A stretch of DNA of 56,068 nucleotides from Pseudomonadota bacterium (GTDB taxonomy: Bacteria > Myxococcota_A > UBA796 > SXON01), in the NCBI GenBank assembly GCA_030684355.1, contig JAUXTN010000151.1, positions 1 through 56,068 on the forward strand, read 5' to 3'. The first letter of the stretch is position 1; every line of letters starts with the position of its first letter. Below are positions 20,219-34,067 of this stretch, piece after piece. The translations under genes were made by a program, and so were the position numbers. The notes under the pieces were generated by a model, which was given only the letters and a program-made list of their open reading frames with translations, had not been told where the DNA came from and made no database searches.

Positions 20219-21355
20219 TCAGGCCCCGTGACGCGGCCGACGCCGCGAGTCGGACCGGCTCGAGCGCCGCGAGGTTGCATGCGGGTCGGCGGCCTTGATG
20301 CCCGGATCCGTCAGCTCGTCGTTCATCCACGGGTTCTCGGAGGCGGGCAGCAGCGTCCCCTCCCCGATCTCGTCGTTGGGGATGCCGCCCACCATCAGGT
20401 ACTGGTCGTTCCACTCGGGGTCGAGCGGACGGAGGTCCGCCGGAACGCTCTCCAGCCCGTCCTCGACCAGCATGCCCTCCTCGGGCTCGTCGTTGCTGGC
20501 CATCCTGGCGGCGTGGTTGGTGGTGTCGGCCTCTGCGTCGTGGTGCTCGTGCGACGAGGGGACGACGGGGGCCGGCGACCTCTCGCCGCCCGACTCGGCG
20601 TCCAACCTGGCGAGCGCCACCGCGAAGATCCCGGCCAACGCGCGCAGCGGGAGGTGTTCCCGAACGGTGTCGAGGCCCACGGTCTCCAGCTCGTGCCGCG
20701 CGGAGAACGGGACGCCCGGGCTGGCGCGCTCCATCTCGAGGCGCGCCCGATCGACCTTCACGCGCACGGCGTGCGGGAGGTGCTCCTGCCACGCGTCCGC
20801 GTCGATGGCGGCGCGCAGCTCGAGCCACGTCAGGAACGGGGAGAGGCTCCGGCCGCCATGGGTGCGCTCGCGCAGGCACCCGTCCATGAAGATCTCCAGC
20901 AGCTTGCGATGGGCCGGGGTGTTCTCGTCCCAGGGCAGCGCCGCCACGACTTCGCGCAACAGGCCCGAGGGGTCCCCGTAGGCCACCGTCTCGGCGGGGA
21001 GGAACGTGTCCTCGAACGCCTCGATGGAGACGTCCTCCTCCAGCACCTCGTCGATGAGGTTGGCCTGCATGTCCGCCCCGATGCGCCGGCTGGCACGCGG
21101 AGGCATGTGCGTCAGGGCCACCATGATCCGCTGCCGCACATCGGGGCGCACCTCGAGCTCGCGCATGCGCTGCTCCGAGGGATGGGCAGCGCGCCGCTGC
21201 GCGGGCGTCCACCAGGGGAGGCGCAGCGCCCTCAGGCCCTCGAGCAGCTCGATCACGACCTGCAGCGCCGGTCGCGTTCCCACGTGGTCGGCGAATTCCG
21301 TGGCGAGCTGGTTGTCGGGAGCGTTGAGGTCGAGGTGGATGGCGTGGAAGGGCAT
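20219..21355 (-). CDS. Conserved-looking cytoplasmic protein of unknown function
   Basis: The protein has 378 residues. ATG 21355 is preferred over ATG 21379 because AGGA stands seven bases in front of it. There is no signal peptide or membrane helix. Residues 1-230 are helix-rich with many Leu, Glu and Arg (for instance RPALQVVIELLEGLRALRLP and a RIGADMQANLIDEVLEEDV helix). Residues 245-378 are low complexity: His/Asp/Glu-rich, a Trp-Asn-Asp-Gln patch, and a very basic Arg/Ser tail that could contact nucleic acid or acidic partners. Two proteins of this region share no obvious motif with it. I do not recognise the family. It is convergent with the CotH gene (32-base gap) and divergent from the lipoprotein gene at 21501. 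Confidence 0.7.
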   Translation of the reverse strand: MPFHAIHLDLNAPDNQLATEFADHVGTRPALQVVIELLEGLRALRLPWWTPAQRRAAHPSEQRMRELEVRPDVRQRIMVALTHMPPRASRRIGADMQANLIDEVLEEDVSIEAFEDTFLPAETVAYGDPSGLLREVVAALPWDENTPAHRKLLEIFMDGCLRERTHGGRSLSPFLTWLELRAAIDADAWQEHLPHAVRVKVDRARLEMERASPGVPFSARHELETVGLDTVREHLPLRALAGIFAVALARLDAESGGERSPAPVVPSSHEHHDAEADTTNHAARMASNDEPEEGMLVEDGLESVPADLRPLDPEWNDQYLMVGGIPNDEIGEGTLLPASENPWMNDELTDPGIKAADPHATSRRSSRSDSRRRPRHGA

Positions 21356-21500
21356 GGACACGTCCTGTCGCGAGGGCATACCACGAGCCCGGCTCTCATT
21401 GGACTTACATCCCCGTGGATGTCGTCGAGCCGGGGGCGCTCCGGCGGTGGCGGAGGGCCGCTGGAGTGTGCCACTATGGAAATCACCGAGGGAACGCCCG

Positions 21501-22109
21501 ATGTGGAGCGCACGAACCGCCTTTGCTCTCGGGATCGTCCTGGTCGCCGTCGCCTGTCGTCAGACGGCCCCGGCAAAAGAGGGCGACACGTCCGATGATC
21601 AGACGGGTGATCGAACAGGCGCGTATGCCGACATCGTGATCGACTATGCGCCCGTCATCCTTGGCGAGGAGCCGACCGAGCCCCATCGCGGCGGCGACAA
21701 CGCCCTGGAGGCGCCGGATTACGCGGGAGTGAACTCCTGCAGCTCAATGGGAACCTGCACCTTCGTGAGCCTCGGGGACGGCGGCAGCATCACCCTCGGG
21801 TTCCTCGACCATCTGATCGTGGCAAGCGGCGATGCCGCCCCGGATCTCCGCATCTACGAGGTAGGCCCCGACATCGAGGACACGTTCGTCGAGATCAGCG
21901 GTGACAACGCCACGTGGCTCTCCGTCGGCGCGGTCTTCGGTTCGACGGCGACGATCGACATCGACGCCTACGGCCCGGAATCCGGGAGCACGTTCGTCTA
22001 CGTCCGCCTGACCGACGATTCGAGCCAAGGCCGCCAGTCGAAGGGCACGGTCGGCGCGGACATCGATGCCGTCGAGGCGCTCAGCTTCGTCGCCACACAG
22101 GACGGATGA
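21501..22109 (+). CDS. Small cell-surface lipoprotein
   Basis: The protein has 202 residues. ATG 21501 has GAGGGA seven bases upstream; the frame stays open further upstream but without a better start. A lipoprotein signal (IVLVAVAC) gives Cys19, then an Asp/Thr-rich linker. The body contains SLGDGGSITLGFLDHLIVASG and DLRIYEVG, the pattern of a family often annotated only as cell surface protein, in which a beta sandwich begins with SLG..GSIxLxF and PDLxVxE. The ending VGADIDAVEAL fits the usual final strand of that family. The role is unknown; an outer-membrane or surface location is inferred. Its stop codon directly abuts the minus-strand response-regulator fragment. Confidence 0.8.
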   Translation: MWSARTAFALGIVLVAVACRQTAPAKEGDTSDDQTGDRTGAYADIVIDYAPVILGEEPTEPHRGGDNALEAPDYAGVNSCSSMGTCTFVSLGDGGSITLGFLDHLIVASGDAAPDLRIYEVGPDIEDTFVEISGDNATWLSVGAVFGSTATIDIDAYGPESGSTFVYVRLTDDSSQGRQSKGTVGADIDAVEALSFVATQDG

Positions 22110-22184
22110 CCCGTCGACGCGGAGCCCGCGCACGACCGAGGCGGCGATGGGCGGGTCGTCCTCCACGACGAGGATGCCTTGCGA
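22110..22184 (-). pseudogene. Fragment of a response-regulator receiver domain
   Basis: On the minus strand the codons from 22175 to 22110 read ILVVEDDPPIAASVVRGLR followed by VDG, which is the typical first strand, acidic pocket (Glu-Asp-Asp) and first helix of an OmpR-type receiver domain. No start codon with a ribosome binding site precedes it, and the similarity stops exactly where the coding sequence of the lipoprotein on the other strand ends. It is probably what is left of a regulator gene after a deletion joined it to the lipoprotein gene. A chance match cannot be ruled out for such a short piece. Confidence 0.5.
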
Positions 22185-22232
22185 CCTGGGCCCGATCGTA
22201 GGGGACGCGAGCCCGGTCGTGGGCGGGTCGTT

Positions 22233-23858
22233 CTACCGAGGCGTCCTGCTGGAGGCGCGATCGGACATCCCTCGCGCCGACCCGCCGTGACGCCCACTCC
22301 GGATCCCCACCAGCGCCAGTAACGCAACGATCCAACCCGCCTGCGCCGGGCCCCCGGTCGCGCACCCACACCCCGCCCCGTCGTCGTCGATGGGGGCATC
22401 GGTGTCGGTGTCGGTGTCCGCGTCGGTGTCGGTATCCGTGTCGGTGTCGGTATCCGTGTCGGTGTCAGTGTCGGTGTCAGTGTCGGCGTCGGCCTCCGCC
22501 TGGTAGGCATAGGCGCGGCCGATGAGCCCGTCCTGGTAGGGCGCGCCCACGATCACGTCGTCCAGGGCGTCCCCGTTCACGTCCCCGGCGCCGGACACCG
22601 AGTAGGCGTAGGCGTCGTCGGCGGAGTCGCCCGTCAGCGTCGTCTCCGCCGTGGAGGACAGCCCGGCGGCAGCCCCCGTGTAGAGGTAGGCGCGGCCGAT
22701 CGCCGAGCCGAGGTAGGCGTGCGCGCCCACGATCACGTCGGCGTAGCCGTCGGCGTCGATGTCCCCCGCGCCCGACACGGAATACCCGAAGGCGTTGTCC
22801 GTCGCCTCGCCGGTCAGGATCAGCGCCGCGGTGCTGGAGATTCCGCTGACCGACCCCGCGTACACATAGGCCTTGCCGGTGTAGGTCAGGGCGTTCGGCG
22901 CGCCCACCACGATGTCGTCGAAACCGTCCCCGTCGATGTCGCCGGCGTCCGAGAGGGACGAGCCGAACGCGTCGTAGTCGGCCTCGCCGCCGAGCTGGAT
23001 CGCGGCCGTGGTGGAGAGCCCCGTGGCGGAGCCGTGGAACACGTCGGCCCGGCCCGCGTACGAGTCGTGCGCCCAGATGCCGACGAGCACGTCGTCGTAG
23101 CCGTCGGCGTTCACGTCCCCCGCGCCCGACACGGCGTAGCCGAACACCTCGGTGTAGATGCTCCCGACCAACGTCAGGGTGGGCGTCGCGGCGATGCCCG
23201 TGGCCGAGCCGTGGTGGATGTATACCGTCCCCCGGTAGGTTTCGCGGTAGGGCGCGGCGACGACGAGGTCATCGTACCCGTCCCCGTTGATGTCTCCCGC
23301 GCCGGCGACCGCGGAGCCGAGCTGGTCGGACGCATCCTCCCCGGTGAGGGTGGTCGCGGGGACCCCGACGAGCCCGACCGTGGAGCCGAGGTAGACGTAG
23401 GCGCGGCCGATGGCCTCGATGTCGCCCGAGCCGTAAGCGGAGGCGCCGATGACGACGTCCCCGTAGCCGTCTCCGTTCACGTCTCCCGCGGAGGACACCT
23501 GGGTGCCGAACAACGACTCGGCTTCCTCGCCGGTGAGCGTCGTCGCCGCGGTGGCCCCCAGGCCGCTTGCCGAGCCGTGGTAGACGTAGGCCCGGCCGGT
23601 GTTGGAGTCGTATCCGAACGCGCCCACGATCACGTCGGCGTAGCCGTCCCCGTTGACGTCCCCCGCGTCGGACACCGAGAAGCCGTACCAGCTCTCCGCC
23701 ATCTCGCCGGGCCACGTGGCGGACGCCGTCGGATCCAACGAGACGGGCCATCGGGGCGCCGCTTCGTCCTCGTCGAGGCCCCACTCGAACCCACCGCCGG
23801 CGAGCGGGTCGGCCGCCTCCCCACATCCGAGAAGCATGACGAGCACCGGAACGAGCAT
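22233..23858 (-). CDS. FG-GAP seven-bladed propeller lipoprotein with MYXO-CTERM tail
   Basis: The protein has 541 residues. ATG 23858 is preceded by AGGAGG at four bases; the longer frame upstream lacks a signal sequence. A lipobox (VLVMLLGC) gives Cys12. There are seven FG-GAP units, each with a calcium loop of the form GDVNGDGYADVIVG, spaced about 60 residues apart: enough for one complete integrin-alpha-like seven-bladed beta propeller. Then follow a long Asp-Thr repeat linker and a tail with CGCATGG, a hydrophobic helix and Arg residues (MYXO-CTERM type). It is unusual for one protein to carry both an N-terminal lipobox and a C-terminal sorting tail, so one of the two may not be processed. 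The gene is divergent from a related propeller gene at 24098. A role in adhesion or ligand binding at the surface is inferred. Confidence 0.9.
   Translation of the reverse strand: MLVPVLVMLLGCGEAADPLAGGGFEWGLDEDEAAPRWPVSLDPTASATWPGEMAESWYGFSVSDAGDVNGDGYADVIVGAFGYDSNTGRAYVYHGSASGLGATAATTLTGEEAESLFGTQVSSAGDVNGDGYGDVVIGASAYGSGDIEAIGRAYVYLGSTVGLVGVPATTLTGEDASDQLGSAVAGAGDINGDGYDDLVVAAPYRETYRGTVYIHHGSATGIAATPTLTLVGSIYTEVFGYAVSGAGDVNADGYDDVLVGIWAHDSYAGRADVFHGSATGLSTTAAIQLGGEADYDAFGSSLSDAGDIDGDGFDDIVVGAPNALTYTGKAYVYAGSVSGISSTAALILTGEATDNAFGYSVSGAGDIDADGYADVIVGAHAYLGSAIGRAYLYTGAAAGLSSTAETTLTGDSADDAYAYSVSGAGDVNGDALDDVIVGAPYQDGLIGRAYAYQAEADADTDTDTDTDTDTDTDTDTDTDADTDTDTDAPIDDDGAGCGCATGGPAQAGWIVALLALVGIRSGRHGGSARGMSDRASSRTPR
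22401..22492. repeat. Six-base tandem repeat encoding Asp-Thr linker
   Basis: About 15 imperfect copies of GTGTCG (variants GTATCC, GTGTCA, GCGTCG) lie inside the propeller gene and encode an alternating Asp-Thr stretch on the minus strand just before the MYXO-CTERM tail. Such repeats can change length by slippage, which in steps of six bases would keep the frame. Confidence 0.85.
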
Positions 23859-24097
23859 GCGGCCTCCTGACCGCTTGGGCCCTATTCCCGCGGGTGTCGT
23901 TTCCATGGCGTACGCAACATCTCGATGCATGGCGATGCACGCGGCTGCCTCCCGTGTCCGCGTAATGATCCCGGCGCCTGCATGTCACCAATCGTTGGAA
24001 CGTGTGGGCGCGGACCTTGGGCGGAGGGTGGGGCCAGGCGGCGGGAATAGGGGGCCCCTGCTCCTTCTCTGCCGGTACCAACCAACCTGGGGTCACC

Positions 24098-25933
24098 ATG
24101 AACAAGTTCGCGCTGCTCGCGCTCACGCTCCCCGGGCTCGCCGCCGCGTCCTTCTCGGGCCCCACGATCCTCACGGGCAGTGCCCCCGGCGACTACCTCG
24201 GCGCCGTCGTCGTCGGCGCGGGCGACGTGGACGGGGACGGCTACCCCGACCTGCTCGTCGGCGCCGGAAGCGGCACGGACGAGCGCGTCGATGTCTACCT
24301 GTACCTGGGCGGGGCGAGCGGCCTCGCCACCCTCCCCGCGGTCACCTGGACCGGGGACCCCGCCGAGCCGTACTTCGGCACGGTGCTCGCGGGAGGCGGG
24401 GACGTGAACGGCGACGGGTACGCCGACATCCTCGTCGGCTCCCCCGGGGAGTCACGGAGCGCCGTGGTCGGCCGCGTGCACCTCTACCTCGGGGGCCCTA
24501 CCGGCCCCTCGACGGTCCCCGACCGCACGTGGACCGGCGACGGGGGCTTCGACCAATTCGGGACCTCGGTCGCGTTCGCCGGTGACATCGACGCCGACGG
24601 CTACGACGACATCGTGCTCGGCTCCCCCGACTCCGCCACCGGCTTCGGCTACGTGCACGTCCATCTCGGCGCGGCGAGCGGGCCCGAGGACGCGCCCGAC
24701 GTCACCTGGACCGGGGGCGTCGTGGCCGACGGGTTCGGCCAGGCGGTCGCGGCTGCGGGCGACGTGGACGGGGACGGCTTCGGCGACATCGTCGTCGGCT
24801 CCAGCGACTACGACACCAGCACCGGCCGCGCGCTGGTCTACCTCGGGGGCGCCACCGGCCCGGCCGCCACCGCCGCCACGACCCTGGTGGGCGAGTACCC
24901 GTTCGACGAGTTCGGGCGTTCGGCCGCCGGCGTGGGCGATCTGGACGGAGACGGCTACGACGACATCGTGATCGGGGCGCCGTTCGCCACCAGCTTCGAG
25001 GGCCGCGTCTACGTGTACATGGGGTCCGCGGCCGGGGTGTCGGCCACGCCTGCCATGACCTGGGCCGGCACGGCCGCCTACGGGACGCTCGGCGTGTCCG
25101 TCGCCGGCGCGGGCGACGTCGACCGGGATCGGTACGATGATGTCGTCGTCGGCGCGTACGGCGAGGCGTCCTTCGCCGGAGCCGCGTACCTCTACACGGG
25201 CTCGGCCGGTGGCGTCTCCGCGACCGCCGCGGTGACCTGGACGGGCGAGACGGTGGACAGCTACTTCGGGTGCTCGGTGGCCGGCCTCGGCGACCTCACG
25301 GGAGACGGCTACGTCGACCTCGCCATCGGCGCCGTCAACTACGACAGCCACACCGGGCGGGTGTACGTGTACGAGGGGGCGGCCGAGGCCGGGACGGACG
25401 CGGACGGCGACGGCCACGCCACACCCGAGGACTGCGCCGACGCCGACGCCGCGATCCATCCGGGCGCGCCGGAGGTGTGCAACGGCGTCGACGACGACTG
25501 CGACGGCACCGCGGACGGGGACAGCGCCACGGGCGGCACGTCCTGGTACCGCGACGCGGACGGGGACGGTTACGCGGACCTCGGCACCCAGGTCGTGGCA
25601 TGCACGGCGCCCGAGGGCTACGTCCCGGCGACGGCCGCGGACTGTGACGACGCGGATCCCACGGCCTTTCCGGGCGCGGTCGACGTGCCCGCGGACGGCA
25701 TCGATCAGGACTGTGACGGCACGGACGCCATCGGCGATGAGGACACCGGCGACGCGGACACCGGCGACGCGGAGACCGGCAACGCGGAGACCGGGGACGC
25801 GGATACCGGCGACGAAGACCCGACCGCCGACTGCCAGTGCGCCACGGGGGACGGGCGGGCCGCCGGCTTGCTCGGAGGGCTGCTGGCCGCGGTGGCCGGG
25901 CTCCGGCGGCGGAGGGACGGCGCGAAGCGGTAG
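24098..25933 (+). CDS. FG-GAP seven-bladed propeller plus MopE-repeat protein with MYXO-CTERM tail
   Basis: The protein has 611 residues. ATG 24098 begins a Sec signal peptide (MNKFALLALTLPGLAAASF); the codons upstream are in frame but unlikely to be translated. Residues about 20-430 hold seven FG-GAP units with calcium loops such as GDVDGDGYPDLLVG and GDLDGDGYDDIVIG, enough for a full seven-bladed beta propeller; the sixth loop reads GDVDRDRYDD and may bind calcium poorly. Residues about 435-545 are MopE-like Cys/Asp modules (DCADADAAIHPGAPEVCNG, then DGYADLG and a second Cys core). A Gly-Asp-Ala-Asp-Thr linker repeat follows, then a CQC motif, hydrophobic helix and Arg cluster (MYXO-CTERM). 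No lipobox is present, unlike its divergent neighbour. Surface anchoring and ligand binding are inferred. Confidence 0.9.
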   Translation: MNKFALLALTLPGLAAASFSGPTILTGSAPGDYLGAVVVGAGDVDGDGYPDLLVGAGSGTDERVDVYLYLGGASGLATLPAVTWTGDPAEPYFGTVLAGGGDVNGDGYADILVGSPGESRSAVVGRVHLYLGGPTGPSTVPDRTWTGDGGFDQFGTSVAFAGDIDADGYDDIVLGSPDSATGFGYVHVHLGAASGPEDAPDVTWTGGVVADGFGQAVAAAGDVDGDGFGDIVVGSSDYDTSTGRALVYLGGATGPAATAATTLVGEYPFDEFGRSAAGVGDLDGDGYDDIVIGAPFATSFEGRVYVYMGSAAGVSATPAMTWAGTAAYGTLGVSVAGAGDVDRDRYDDVVVGAYGEASFAGAAYLYTGSAGGVSATAAVTWTGETVDSYFGCSVAGLGDLTGDGYVDLAIGAVNYDSHTGRVYVYEGAAEAGTDADGDGHATPEDCADADAAIHPGAPEVCNGVDDDCDGTADGDSATGGTSWYRDADGDGYADLGTQVVACTAPEGYVPATAADCDDADPTAFPGAVDVPADGIDQDCDGTDAIGDEDTGDADTGDAETGNAETGDADTGDEDPTADCQCATGDGRAAGLLGGLLAAVAGLRRRRDGAKR

Positions 25934-25994
25934 CCCGCCGTGGTCGCGGTGCGCCGGGGGCGACGCGCGGGAGAGAACTCCGCCACCGCGGCCC

Positions 25995-26690
25995 TCACCG
26001 CATCCGCAGGAGCAGCTCGTCGGCCTCCTCGAGGCTCATCTGCAGCACCCGTCGCGCGATCGCGAACGGGAACCCCGCCCGCGCCATGGAGGCGAGCAGC
26101 TTCTGCTCGGCAGCCCGCGCGGCGTCGCGCGCGGCGCGAGCCTGGCCCCGATCCGTCGGCTCCGGCGTGTCTTCCGGATCGGCCGCGTCGCGCGCGAACG
26201 CGCCGACCCGCTTGCGACGTGCCCACGCGCAAGCCGCGATGAGATCCGTCGCCACCTCCTCCCTCTCCTCGCCGTCCACGGCGGGCCCGCGCAGCTCCTC
26301 GGCCACGGTCTCCATCGCCGTCGTCGCGTCGGGCACGCCCTTCTGGCGGAGCCGCTGCTTCACCACGGCGGAGGCCACGCCGCGCCGGGTCAGGGACCGC
26401 GCCTTCATCTCCGCCCACGCGGCGTCGTTCAGGGTGCCGAGCTCGACGTGCCGATCGAGCACCGTGGCCAGGATCTCGCGGATGTTCTCGGGCACCGGGG
26501 CGCCCTTGTGCGCGGCGCGGCGCACGCGCGCCTTCAGCAGCGTCTCGAGGTGCGACCGCGTGCTGGAATAGCGCGCGAGGTGCTCCGCGACGGCCCACTC
26601 CACCCACCCCGCGTCGATCGCGCGCGGGGCCCGCGCCGGCCGCCCGGCGCCCTGTTCCGTCTTCGTGGTCGCTCGGCGCCGGCTGTTCAT
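25995..26690 (-). CDS. recX: RecX family regulatory protein
   Basis: The protein has 231 residues. It is helix-rich with the three-helix repeats of RecX: HLETLLKARVRRAA, then LDRHVELGTLNDAAWAEM with SLTRRGVASAVVKQRLRQKG, the stretch that normally binds the RecA filament, and a C-terminal unit QKLLASMARAGFPFAIARR. RecX limits RecA activity. Most relatives are 150-200 residues; here the surplus is an N-terminal basic segment and an acidic linker in the middle (about 150-175). recA is not in this window, so it stands alone. It is convergent with the propeller gene upstream in coordinates. The start is the first ATG of the frame; its ribosome binding site is poor. Confidence 0.82.
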   Translation of the reverse strand: MNSRRRATTKTEQGAGRPARAPRAIDAGWVEWAVAEHLARYSSTRSHLETLLKARVRRAAHKGAPVPENIREILATVLDRHVELGTLNDAAWAEMKARSLTRRGVASAVVKQRLRQKGVPDATTAMETVAEELRGPAVDGEEREEVATDLIAACAWARRKRVGAFARDAADPEDTPEPTDRGQARAARDAARAAEQKLLASMARAGFPFAIARRVLQMSLEEADELLLRMR

Positions 26691-26745
26691 CCCGCGGCCT
26701 ACCCCGCGGCCGCGGTGCGGGCGAGGTTCAGCCCGCGGTGAGGGG

Positions 26746-27657
26746 CTATCGGGCCCCGACGGCTCCCACCGGCTCCGGCGCAGCTCCCTCCAGCTCTCCC
26801 TGGCGCGCCTTCAACGCGTCGTGGACGTGGTCCATGAAGGCCCGGATCCGGCTGTTGTGGCGCAGCTCCGGCAGGGTGAGCACCCAGAGATCCCGGGCCT
26901 CCTCCGTCAGGCGCGCCCCCAGCGAGACCAGGCCCGGGTCGGCGTTCCCGACGAAGCAGGCCAGGAAATGTACGCCGATCCCCGCTGACATGGCCCTGCG
27001 CAGCACCGCGTACTCGTCCGACCGCAGGGAGATCCGGGCGCCGGGCGCGTTCCGGGCCAGCCAGGCGTCCAGCCAGCGACCGTCCGACCGTTCGTCCCGA
27101 TGGAGCCAGGGGTAGCTGGCGAGCCCGGCGTCCCGGCCGATCCGCGCGACCAGCGAGCGGGCGGCGTAGACCTCGATCTGCATCCGCCCGACCCGGCGCC
27201 CCACGAGGCGCTCCTCCGGGTTGTTGTCGAGGCGCAGGACCACGTCCGCCTCCCGACGGGCGAGGGACACCCGCTCGTCGGTGGCGCGCACGGTGAGGTC
27301 GACCCCGGGGTAGCGCTCCATGAAGGAGACGAACACGTCAGTGAAGCCGTGGAACAGGAAGTCGACGGTGGACACCCGCAGGCGGCCGGTCAGCGCGGCG
27401 TCGTGCCCGAGGATCCGCCCCTCCGCGGCCAGGATCTCCTCCTCGACACGCCCGGCGGTCTCGGCGAGCTCGTCGCCGGCCGGCGTCGGGACGAACCCCT
27501 CGGGGGTCCGGTCGAACAGGCGAACCCCGAGCCGCTCCTCCGCGTCCCGGAGGCGCCGACCGACGGTGGTACGGGTCACCCCGAGCGTGCTGGCGGCACC
27601 GGCCAGGCTGCCCGCGTGCTTGATCGCGAGCACGTAGCGAAGGTCGTCCCAGTCCAT
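26746..27657 (-). CDS. LysR-family transcriptional regulator
   Basis: The protein has 303 residues. ATG 27657 is the standard start in this family (MDWDDLRYVLAIKHAGSL). An N-terminal winged HTH (residues 1-60) with GAASTLGVTRTTVGRRLRDA and RLFDRTPEGFVPTPAG is typical. Residues about 90-290 form the periplasmic-binding-like effector domain: VSTVDFLFHGF, EADVVLRLDN, VYAARSLVARIG. It is divergently transcribed from the MDR oxidoreductase gene (110-base gap), so it most probably regulates that gene and itself from 27658-27767. The inducer is unknown. The C-terminus carries a short Ala/Pro-rich extension. The LysR call is safe. Confidence 0.93.
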   Translation of the reverse strand: MDWDDLRYVLAIKHAGSLAGAASTLGVTRTTVGRRLRDAEERLGVRLFDRTPEGFVPTPAGDELAETAGRVEEEILAAEGRILGHDAALTGRLRVSTVDFLFHGFTDVFVSFMERYPGVDLTVRATDERVSLARREADVVLRLDNNPEERLVGRRVGRMQIEVYAARSLVARIGRDAGLASYPWLHRDERSDGRWLDAWLARNAPGARISLRSDEYAVLRRAMSAGIGVHFLACFVGNADPGLVSLGARLTEEARDLWVLTLPELRHNSRIRAFMDHVHDALKARQGELEGAAPEPVGAVGAR

Positions 27658-27767
27658 GCGTGCATTCTTGCACGGCCGCGTCCCACATACGCACAGGCCC
27701 GGCGCGGTTTGGCACGCATACACCGGCCGACGAGAAGTCACCGACCGTTCACCGACCCGGAGCCCCC

Positions 27768-28808
27768 ATGACCCCCGCCCTCCCCGCCCTCGTTGCCGCT
27801 TCCGTTGGCATGAAAGCAATCTTGCAGACAAGCTACGGCGACCCTGAACAGGTCCTGGCCCCCGGCGAGCTCGACATGCCCGTACCCGGCGACGACAACG
27901 TGCTGATCCGAGTCCGTGCCACGTCCGTCAATACGCCCGACTGCATCGCCACCCTGGGCGTCCCCTATGCGCTGCGCCTCGCCGTCGGCCTGTCCGGCCC
28001 CGCCTCGGCGGTACGCGGCTCGGATGTGTCGGGGGTCGTCGAGGCCGTCGGTGCGCGGGTCCTCGACTTCGCGCCCGGCGACGAAGTGTTCGGCTCGGTC
28101 TGGACCGGTGGCTACACACGCGGCGCGCAGGGGACCTTCTGCGAGTACACCCTCGTCCCGGCCAGCCAGCTGGCGAGGAAGCCGGCCCACCTGAGCTTCG
28201 AGGAGGCCGCCGGAGCGGTGATGTCGGGGGTGACGGCGCTCCAGGCGATCCGCGACGTGGCGGGCGTCCGCGCCGGCACGCGGGTGCTGATCAACGGCGC
28301 CTCGGGCGGTCTGGGCACGTTCTCGGTCCAGATTGCCAAGGCCCTGGGCGCCGTGGTCACCGGGGTGTGCAGCACCCGGAACGTCGATCTCGTCCGCTCG
28401 CTCGGGGCCGACCACGTCATCGACTACACAGTCGAGGACTACACGAAGGGGGACGAGCGCTACGATGTCATCTTCGACAATGTCATGAACCACCCGGCGG
28501 CCGCGTCCGCCGCGGTCCTGGCACCGGGGGGCTTGTTCCTCCCAAACAGCATCGGCACCAACCGTTGGGTGGGTCCGATCCCGACCCTGCTGTTCGCCGG
28601 CCTGTTCAAGCCCAAGCAGTGGCGCTTCGTCGAGTATCGGCCCACTCGCCAGAACCTCGAGTCCCTCGCCGCGCTGCTGGAATCGGGCGCCGTGCGGGTG
28701 GTGATCGACCGGACCTACCCGCTGGAGCAGGCGGGTGCGGCCGTGGCGCACATGATGAGCCGGCGTGCCCGGGGGCAGATCGTGCTCCAGGTCGGCGAGC
28801 CCGCGTAG
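27768..28808 (+). CDS. MDR-family NAD(P)H-dependent oxidoreductase (quinone-reductase-like)
   Basis: The protein has 346 residues. ATG 27768 has GGAG five bases before it; an internal ATG at 27810 (MKAILQTSYG) is the usual family start and remains possible. The N-terminal GroES-like domain (VLIRVRATSVNTPDCIATLG, RGSDVSGVVEAVGARV, FAPGDEVFG) is followed by the Rossmann fold with VLINGASGGLGTFSVQIAK (GxGGxG-type) and a KALGAVVTGVCS strand. There is no structural zinc Cys cluster, so it belongs with zeta-crystallin/quinone oxidoreductases. It would reduce quinones or enones with NADPH. The LysR gene faces it across a shared promoter region, which suggests regulation by a substrate-like inducer. 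A nearby role in stress defence is inferred. Confidence 0.92.
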   Translation: MTPALPALVAASVGMKAILQTSYGDPEQVLAPGELDMPVPGDDNVLIRVRATSVNTPDCIATLGVPYALRLAVGLSGPASAVRGSDVSGVVEAVGARVLDFAPGDEVFGSVWTGGYTRGAQGTFCEYTLVPASQLARKPAHLSFEEAAGAVMSGVTALQAIRDVAGVRAGTRVLINGASGGLGTFSVQIAKALGAVVTGVCSTRNVDLVRSLGADHVIDYTVEDYTKGDERYDVIFDNVMNHPAAASAAVLAPGGLFLPNSIGTNRWVGPIPTLLFAGLFKPKQWRFVEYRPTRQNLESLAALLESGAVRVVIDRTYPLEQAGAAVAHMMSRRARGQIVLQVGEPA

Positions 28809-28875
28809 GGCGGCACCCTCCGCGGGTGACGGGCCGCCCTCGAGCGCCAGGCGCCCGGAAGGCGGCCGCCCGGCC

Positions 28876-33942
<5,067 letters not shown>

Positions 33943-34067
33943 GGTAGCAGGCATGTGAGTTGGGGGGGCACCCCTCCCCCACCCCATCGCTGCACGCCGC
34001 TGCAACAATCTGCACAGCGACGGGCAGCGGGGTGCCCGGTAGAAGGCGGGCGTTCGGAGAACCCCCC

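Noticed and set aside
19815..21212. 465-codon minus-strand frame across the CotH 3' end and the unknown gene
   Set aside because: It is a different frame of the same strand with an Arg/Gly-rich shadow composition; the 20219-21355 frame has normal protein character and a ribosome binding site.
33961..33981. Stem of TGGGGG/CCCCCA after the beta-helix gene
   Set aside because: Only six pairs and no T-run; too weak to list as a terminator on its own.
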